Of a DNA stretch of 64,000 bases, positions 59,006-64,000 are shown piece after piece. The translations under genes and the position numbers were made by a program. The first letter of the stretch is position 1. Each line of letters begins with the position of its first letter. The notes below the pieces were generated by a model. The model was not told the DNA's origin and did not search any database. It saw only the letters and a program-made list of their open reading frames with translations. The stretch comes from Fen-1058 sp964398185 (GTDB lineage Bacteria > Chloroflexota > Anaerolineae > Fen-1058), in the NCBI GenBank assembly GCA_964398185.1, contig CAYNML010000013.1:1-64000 (forward strand), read 5' to 3'.

Positions 59006-59984
59006 CCTCATTCCCATTGCTCTCTTCGTGCCGGAGCACTTCGCGCGTTACGTAGATGGTCTTGCCCTGTGATTCGTAATAAGTGCGCATCTGCATTTCC
59101 GCCAGCAGGCCAAAGAAGAGGAACTGCACGCCAAGAATCACCAGCATCACGCCCAGCCACAGGATGGGGCGATTGCTCAACAGAGCGCCTTCGAAAATCT
59201 TGATGAAGGCCAGATACGCCAGGATCACCACCCCGATCGCGCCGGTGGCGACCCCCATACCCCCAAACAACCGCATGGGCTTGCCCTGAAAACTTAGCAG
59301 AAAACTCAGCGTAAACAGATCGAGGAAAACGCGGAACGTGCGCGAGAAACCGTACTTGCTCTGGCCGAACTTCCGCGCCCGATCTTTCACCGGCACTTCG
59401 GCCACCTTGACGCCCATCCACGACGCGAACGCCGGAATGAAGCGATGCATGTCGCCGTACAGCCGCACGCGTTTGATCACCTCGTAGCGATACGCCTTCA
59501 GCGAACAGCCGGAATCGTGCAGCGAGATGCCCGTGTTGCTGGCGATGATGGCGTTGGCAACGCGCGAGGGAATCTTGCGCGTGAGCAGCGGCTCTTTGCG
59601 GTGCTGCCGCCAGCCCGACACAATGTCGTAGCCTTCGGCCATCTTGGTCAACAACAGGGGAATGTCCGCCGGGTCGTTCTGCCCGTCGGCGTCGAGGGTG
59701 ATCACGATCGCGCCGCGCGCCACATCGAACCCCGCCGCAAAGGCCGCCGTCTGCCCGAAGTTGCGGCGCAGCCGCACGGCCACCACGCGCGGATCGGCCG
59801 CGGCCAGCTGTTGCAGCACCGGCCAGCTGGCGTCGCGGCTGCCGTCGTCGACGGCGATAATCTCGTACGACCGGTCGAGCTGCTTCAACGCCGCGTCCAA
59901 TTCGGCGTGCAGCGGCGGCAGCGATTCGGCCTCGTTGTAGACCGGAATGACGATCGAGATGTCGAGCGTGGGTTCGGGTATCAT
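59001..59984 (-). CDS. GT2 polyprenyl-phosphate sugar transferase (DPM1/ArnC/GtrB-like)
   Basis: A 327-residue GT-A enzyme with two C-terminal membrane helices. Motifs: SIVIPVYNEAESLPPLHAEL, VDDGSRDAS, RLRRNFGQTAAFAAGFD, the DxD-like LDADGQNDP, the acceptor-side HDSGCSLKAYRYEV and KFGQSKYGFSRTFRVFLDL. It charges a polyprenyl phosphate with a sugar at the cytoplasmic face, the likely donor for the GT-C proteins encoded next. ATG 59984 is used rather than the TTG before it. A terminator-like hairpin lies in the leader. Confidence 0.9.
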   Translation of the reverse strand: MIPEPTLDISIVIPVYNEAESLPPLHAELDAALKQLDRSYEIIAVDDGSRDASWPVLQQLAAADPRVVAVRLRRNFGQTAAFAAGFDVARGAIVITLDADGQNDPADIPLLLTKMAEGYDIVSGWRQHRKEPLLTRKIPSRVANAIIASNTGISLHDSGCSLKAYRYEVIKRVRLYGDMHRFIPAFASWMGVKVAEVPVKDRARKFGQSKYGFSRTFRVFLDLFTLSFLLSFQGKPMRLFGGMGVATGAIGVVILAYLAFIKIFEGALLSNRPILWLGVMLVILGVQFLFFGLLAEMQMRTYYESQGKTIYVTREVLRHEESNGNEG

Positions 59985-59994
59985 CAACTCTCAC

Positions 59995-60024
59995 AAAATG
60001 ACCCGACGGTTCGCAGTCGGGTCA
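59995..60024 (-). promoter_or_regulatory. Terminator-like hairpin in the GT2 leader
   Basis: Minus strand: TGACCCGAC (60024-60016) and GTCGGGTCA (60007-59999), perfect 9-bp stem with an 8-nt loop, then TTTTGTG, ending 11 nt before the ATG at 59984. It may attenuate the cluster or mask the ribosome site. Confidence 0.5.
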
Positions 60025-60090
60025 GGGCGCTTGCAGCGAGGCGATTATATCACGGTTGGTACCGGTCAACGCCAAATCCCGCATTTCCGT

Positions 60091-60096
60091 TATAAT
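60091..60096 (+). promoter_or_regulatory. Consensus -10 element before the large secreted protein gene
   Basis: TATAAT at 60091-60096, about 125 bp before the start codon; the -35 region is weak. The 237-bp gap also holds the minus-strand hairpin at 59995-60024 and nothing else recognised. Confidence 0.45.
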
Positions 60097-60221
60097 GTGG
60101 GCTATCGCACAGACTTGTTAAGAAAACTTTGCCCCGGTTTAACCGCAGCTCGAATGTTGCCGAGTATCCTCTGTCTGTTGCGAAGCGCACCCACATCACT
60201 TCATTTTAAGGAGACACCCCC

Positions 60222-63200
60222 ATGAAGAAACAATTTGCCTTGTTGTCCGTCATGAGTTTTACGTTTGTGCTGCTCGCGCTTCTAGGCATCAGCCTGACGG
60301 CGCAGGCTGCGCCGAGTGCCGCCGTGCCACAGGCACCTGCGGCCCCCATCAGGATATTGGTCAACGAGTTCTATCGTGACAGCAACCTGGGAACTGGTAA
60401 CGAGTGGATTGAGGTCCTGCTAGTCGAGGACCTCACGGCAGCTCAGTTACAAGGATTCTACATCGGCGATTCAACCTCTTCGACTGCGGCCAAGTTCTCG
60501 GGGTATCGCATCACCGACACGGCCAGTATTGCGGCGGTGTTTCCCAAGGGAACTCTTATTGTGCTTGGTGGGAGTGCGGCCTTCTCGGAAGACACTAGCT
60601 ACAATCCTGGCAGTGGTGACTGGAACATCTTGCTAAGCACTTCAGGCTCGCATATCAGCAGCAATGGGAGTACGGGGGATCTGGCGGGAACCGACGTAGT
60701 TTACGTTGATACCGATGGCACGAACGGTTCTACCACCATCTCAACTGACGGCTTTGCCGTGAATTGGGATTCATCTCCCGGCGCGCTCGGCGCAAATTCC
60801 AATGTAACAGTTAGTGTTCCCGCTAATGGCACGGGGGTTGTACTGACCTCCACGCTGGCCGGCGCAACGACCGCGAGCAACTGGGCCACTAGCGTGGTCT
60901 CAACCACCTTGACCCCCGGTCAACCAAACGGTGGTGACAATACAACGTATATCAACAGCCTGCGGACTCCAAGTGTCTCAAGTGCCGATCTCGATCTCGC
61001 CAAATCCGGCCCGGCCACAGCCAGCGCCGGCGACCCGATCGCGTACACGATCGATCTCGCCAACACCGGCAACCTCACCGCCACCGGCACGCTGGTGACC
61101 GACACGCTGCCCGCCGAAGTGAGCTTCGTCACCTACACCGCCAGCCTGCCCGGCAGCTTCTTAGGGCCGGACGCGCAGACGCTGGTGTGGAACCTGGGCG
61201 ATGTCGCGCCGGGCGCGAGCGGTCTCATCACGGTGCACGGCGTGATCTCGACCGGTCTGGGCGGCGGCACGCTGTTCACCAACACAGTGACCGCTTCGAC
61301 CACCGCCACCGAAACGGTCACGGCCAACAACACCGCCGCCGCCCCCACGCTCATCGGCGCGCCGGATCTAGTCGTGGTCAAGGAAGGCCCGGCCAGCGTC
61401 AACTCAGGCGATCAAGTAGCCTACACGCTGACCTACACGAACATCGGCAGCCTCAACACCACCGGCGTCGTGCTGGTCGATCAACTCCCGGCGGCCCTGA
61501 CCTACGTCACCGACTCGCTGGGCGCCGGCGTGCAGGTCGGGAACACCATTACGTGGACGCTGGGCAATCTGGCAGTCGGTGCGTCCGGCTCCGTCGTCCT
61601 GACCGCCACCACCGGCGCCGCGGGCGACCAGGTCAACGTCGCCACCATCAGCAGCGCCTCACCCGAATCCGATCTGCTCAACAACGTCTCGGTCTTCACC
61701 ACCACCGTGCTGGGCGCCGATCCGTTCGTAACGAAGACCGGCCCGGCCGTCGTGTTCGGCGGCGAGCTGATCAGTTACACCATCGTGTACGGCAATCACG
61801 GCACCACAGCGGCCGAAGTGACGCTCACCGACACCCTGCCGATCAGCTTCACCACCGCCGACATTGCCTACGATAACAGCGGCTTGATTGCCATCGACGA
61901 TACCTCCACCCGATCGTGGACGGCGACCCTCGCCGCGGGCGATCGCTTCACCTTCACGCTGGCGCTGACCGTGCCGACTTCCATTGCGAACAGCACGCGC
62001 ATCACCAACACGATCGAGATCGCAACAAGCGGCCTGGGCAACAACCCGATCGACGATCTCTCCTCCGCCAGCAGCACCGTCTACCAGATCGTGCCCATCA
62101 GCACAGCGCGCGCCGGAACCAACGGCCAGGTGTTTGGCGTCGAAGGCCAGGTCATCTACGCGCCCAACACCTTTGGCACCAACGAATGGGGCGTGCAGGA
62201 TGCCAGCGGCGGCATTGCCGTCTTCTATTCGCCGGCCCCCGTCGTCGCGCTGGGCGATCGGGTGCGGTTGGTCGCGACGCGCGGCGCCTTCAGCGGCCAG
62301 GCGCAGCTCGGCTCGACTGTGTACTACTTCGCCAACCTCGGCCCTGGCACGCCGGTCCAACCCGTGCCCTTCACCACCGGGCAGGTCGCGGCCGGCGCCA
62401 CCGAAGGCTGGCTCAGCGTCGTCACCGGCACCGTGTCCGGCCTGCCGGTCTGCACGCCCGGCGCCGCCAACTACCAGTTCAACCTGAACGACGGCTCCGG
62501 CGCCACCGTGATCTTCATCGACAAAGACACGCTGGTCGATGTCTGCGCGCTGGGCGTCGTCAACGGCGATCCGCTGGTCGTCACCGGCTTCAGCACCCAG
62601 TTCAACGGCTTGATGGAAATCAAGCCGCGCTTCCCGGCCGATGTCAAACGCATCTATCAGATCACCTTTGTCTATCGCGATCTGGAAGACGTCGTGCAGG
62701 CGGGTGAAGACGTAGAAGTGCGCGGCGACTTCAACAGCTGGGGCGGCGCCGTCATGGCGCACGACGCCGGCTACACCGTCTTCAGCCTCACCGTCACTCT
62801 GCCCACGACGGCCACCCAGGGCTACAAGTACTTCGTCACCGGTTTGAGCGGCAACGCCGGGTGGGATATGCTCAACACCAACAACCGATCGGTTTCGCCG
62901 GTGGGCGGCGCGACGCTGCAAAACGATTACCGCAACGTCACGATCGGCTGGGGCAACCTCAACGGCCCCGCCGCGCAGACGATCAACCTGGGCAGCCCCA
63001 CGGCCAGCATCGACGGCCAGCTCTACGTACAGGAAGTGACCAATCCCGCCGGGCCGGGGCGCGGCCTCAAGGCCGAACTCGGCTATGGCAACACAGCCGA
63101 TCCGGCGAGCTGGTCGTGGTCGGCCATGGCCTTCGCTGCGCAGACCGGCAACAACGACGTGTACGCGGGCGTCATCACACCCACGGCCAGCGGCGTGTAC

Positions 63201-63725
63201 TCGTATGCCACGCGCTACAACGGCAACTGGGGCGTGGGCAATCCCAACTCCCTGTGGGTCTACGCCGACCTCGACGGCATTCCGTTCTCGCTGGATCAGA
63301 CCGGCGTGCTGACCGTTACTGCGCCGCAGCTCGACATCAACAAGGCGGTCGAAACCGCCAACCCCGAAGTTGAACTCGGCGAAGTGGTGACGTACACCTT
63401 CACGCTCTCCAACACCGGCGACGGCGCAGCCACCGGCGTGCTGATCACCGACGTGCTGCCGGCGGGCGTGGACTTTGGCGGCTTTGTGCAGCAGAACGGC
63501 GCGGCCTATGGCAGCGGCGTCATCACGTGGAGCGGAACGCTTAACGCCGGCGCATCAGCCACCGTCATCTTCACGGCGACCGTGAAGAACGATCGAACCC
63601 TGCACGGCACCGACATCCTGAACACCGTGCAATTCACAGCGGACAACGGCGGCAGCGGCAGTGACAGTGCGGCCTTTGCCGTGGTCAAGCGTTACTTCAT
63701 CTACATGTCGTTGATCCAACGCTAG
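60222..63725 (+). CDS. Large secreted mosaic protein with lamin-tail-like and DUF11 domains
   Basis: A 1167-residue exported protein. Order: signal peptide (1 to about 30, ALLGISLTAQAA); a lamin-tail-like domain (about 40-245, VNEFYRDSNLGTGNEWIEV); three DUF11 adhesion-type repeats (about 253-620), an OB-fold-like part (about 630-800, VEGQVIYAPNTFGTNEWGVQ), a CBM48-like strand set (VEVRGDFNSWGG), a further domain, and a last DUF11 repeat (about 1035-1150). The end is YFIYMSLIQR, like the hydrophobic-plus-Arg tails of other secreted Chloroflexota proteins. AAGGAG precedes the ATG. Base and codon use change abruptly near 60985. Confidence 0.82.
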   Translation: MKKQFALLSVMSFTFVLLALLGISLTAQAAPSAAVPQAPAAPIRILVNEFYRDSNLGTGNEWIEVLLVEDLTAAQLQGFYIGDSTSSTAAKFSGYRITDTASIAAVFPKGTLIVLGGSAAFSEDTSYNPGSGDWNILLSTSGSHISSNGSTGDLAGTDVVYVDTDGTNGSTTISTDGFAVNWDSSPGALGANSNVTVSVPANGTGVVLTSTLAGATTASNWATSVVSTTLTPGQPNGGDNTTYINSLRTPSVSSADLDLAKSGPATASAGDPIAYTIDLANTGNLTATGTLVTDTLPAEVSFVTYTASLPGSFLGPDAQTLVWNLGDVAPGASGLITVHGVISTGLGGGTLFTNTVTASTTATETVTANNTAAAPTLIGAPDLVVVKEGPASVNSGDQVAYTLTYTNIGSLNTTGVVLVDQLPAALTYVTDSLGAGVQVGNTITWTLGNLAVGASGSVVLTATTGAAGDQVNVATISSASPESDLLNNVSVFTTTVLGADPFVTKTGPAVVFGGELISYTIVYGNHGTTAAEVTLTDTLPISFTTADIAYDNSGLIAIDDTSTRSWTATLAAGDRFTFTLALTVPTSIANSTRITNTIEIATSGLGNNPIDDLSSASSTVYQIVPISTARAGTNGQVFGVEGQVIYAPNTFGTNEWGVQDASGGIAVFYSPAPVVALGDRVRLVATRGAFSGQAQLGSTVYYFANLGPGTPVQPVPFTTGQVAAGATEGWLSVVTGTVSGLPVCTPGAANYQFNLNDGSGATVIFIDKDTLVDVCALGVVNGDPLVVTGFSTQFNGLMEIKPRFPADVKRIYQITFVYRDLEDVVQAGEDVEVRGDFNSWGGAVMAHDAGYTVFSLTVTLPTTATQGYKYFVTGLSGNAGWDMLNTNNRSVSPVGGATLQNDYRNVTIGWGNLNGPAAQTINLGSPTASIDGQLYVQEVTNPAGPGRGLKAELGYGNTADPASWSWSAMAFAAQTGNNDVYAGVITPTASGVYSYATRYNGNWGVGNPNSLWVYADLDGIPFSLDQTGVLTVTAPQLDINKAVETANPEVELGEVVTYTFTLSNTGDGAATGVLITDVLPAGVDFGGFVQQNGAAYGSGVITWSGTLNAGASATVIFTATVKNDRTLHGTDILNTVQFTADNGGSGSDSAAFAVVKRYFIYMSLIQR

Positions 63726-63749
63726 GCCACCAGACCGCAGTTAAAACAC

Positions 63750-63786
63750 AGACCTCCGAGACCGGCAGTCACTCGGAGGTCTTTAT
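63750..63786 (+). terminator. Rho-independent terminator after the secreted protein gene
   Basis: AGACCTCCGAG (63750-63760) and CTCGGAGGTCT (63772-63782), perfect 11-bp stem, then TTAT. Confidence 0.85.
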
Positions 63787-63812
63787 CACATGCACAACCT
63801 GCAACCATCATG

Positions 63813-63924
63813 CAGGAATTCTCAATTTGACTCGGACAAGATCGGTGAAAGCCCAAGGCGGATGAAAATCTGCCGCGTCCAACCGCTGGACTGTCGTCCA
63901 GTGGAAGCAAGTTTGTCCCGATTG
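63813..63924. mobile_element. MITE-like element with 14-bp inverted ends and 9-bp target duplication
   Basis: CAGGAATTCTCAAT (63813-63826) and ATTGAGAATTCCTG (63911-63924) are perfect inverted ends of a 112-bp non-coding element. Flanks ACCATCATG (63804-63812) and ACCATCACG (63925-63933) match at 8 of 9 bases, as a target duplication would. Confidence 0.65.
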
Positions 63925-63962
63925 AGAATTCCTGACCATCACGCAGAAAGGATTTGCAATCG

Positions 63963-64000
63963 ATGAAACGTTCACACGCGATCTTGATCAGCTTCACCAT
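63963..64000 (+). CDS. Start of a further gene (partial, likely exported protein)
   Basis: AAAGGA precedes ATG 63963; the 12 visible codons (MKRSHAILISFT) look like the n- and h-region of a signal peptide. The gene runs off the window, so its function cannot be judged. Confidence 0.45.
   Translation, partial: MKRSHAILISFT

Overview
The window is a high-GC bacterial chromosome segment that most resembles a member of the Chloroflexota (Anaerolineae/Caldilineae-like, probably a metagenome assembly). This is inferred from gene content: a CUT2 sugar ABC transporter with an Ala/Pro/Gln-linked lipoprotein, giant multi-membrane glycosyltransferase-like proteins with beta-sandwich tails, DUF11-repeat secreted protein, DUF1269 and DUF4203 membrane proteins, a membrane Ser/Thr kinase, and abundant dispersed palindromes and 7-bp repeats. 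One 100-base run of N (49445-49544) is a scaffold gap. No rRNA, tRNA, CRISPR array or complete transposase gene was seen.

Region 1 (1-16565, + strand) is a sugar or polyol catabolic locus. A SorC-family regulator sits behind a near-consensus promoter and a perfect operator palindrome. It is followed by a SIS-domain isomerase, a zinc alcohol/polyol dehydrogenase, a SAF-domain oxidoreductase, an L-fucose isomerase-like protein, a solute-binding lipoprotein with two near-identical binding domains in one chain, a DUF4038 (GH140-like) glycosidase, a CUT2 permease-ATPase-permease set, an FGGY kinase, a PAS-GAF sensor, a remnant of an aldose-epimerase-like gene, and ribulose-phosphate 3-epimerase. 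The set would take a glycan-derived sugar to a pentulose phosphate; the exact sugar is not known.

Region 2 (16698-29504, + strand) holds ComEC-like, META lipoprotein, DUF4203, two DUF1269 proteins, a metallophosphatase, MscS channel and lipid kinase, several as single genes with their own promoter and terminator. It ends in a probable copper cluster: two secreted membrane-anchored proteins and a 946-residue CopC-CopD-cytochrome c-LolA-like fusion.

Region 3 (29569-40872) has DUF1801, an SH3/M23/glycosidase-like protein and an M14 carboxypeptidase on the minus strand, then a VapBC-type pair, rpsO-pnp, an AI-2E family transporter, a GNAT protein and an AAC(3)-fold acetyltransferase on the plus strand.

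Region 4 (40945-59984, minus strand) has a membrane protein, Ser/Thr kinase, FHA-winged-helix regulator, DUF1992, a UGT-type glycosyltransferase, a small heavy-metal-associated protein with an in-frame TGA exactly at its metal-binding motif (candidate selenoprotein or pseudogene), NDH-2 behind Rex-like boxes, three very large membrane glycosyltransferase-like proteins, a phosphodiesterase and a GT2 glycosyltransferase. The last group probably works in cell-surface glycosylation. Region 5 (60222-64000) is a large secreted mosaic protein, a small inverted-repeat element with a 9-bp target duplication, and the start of another gene.

Two window-wide patterns stand out: GATC is strongly over-represented, and families of 7-bp tandem repeats lie both between genes and in frame inside coding sequences.
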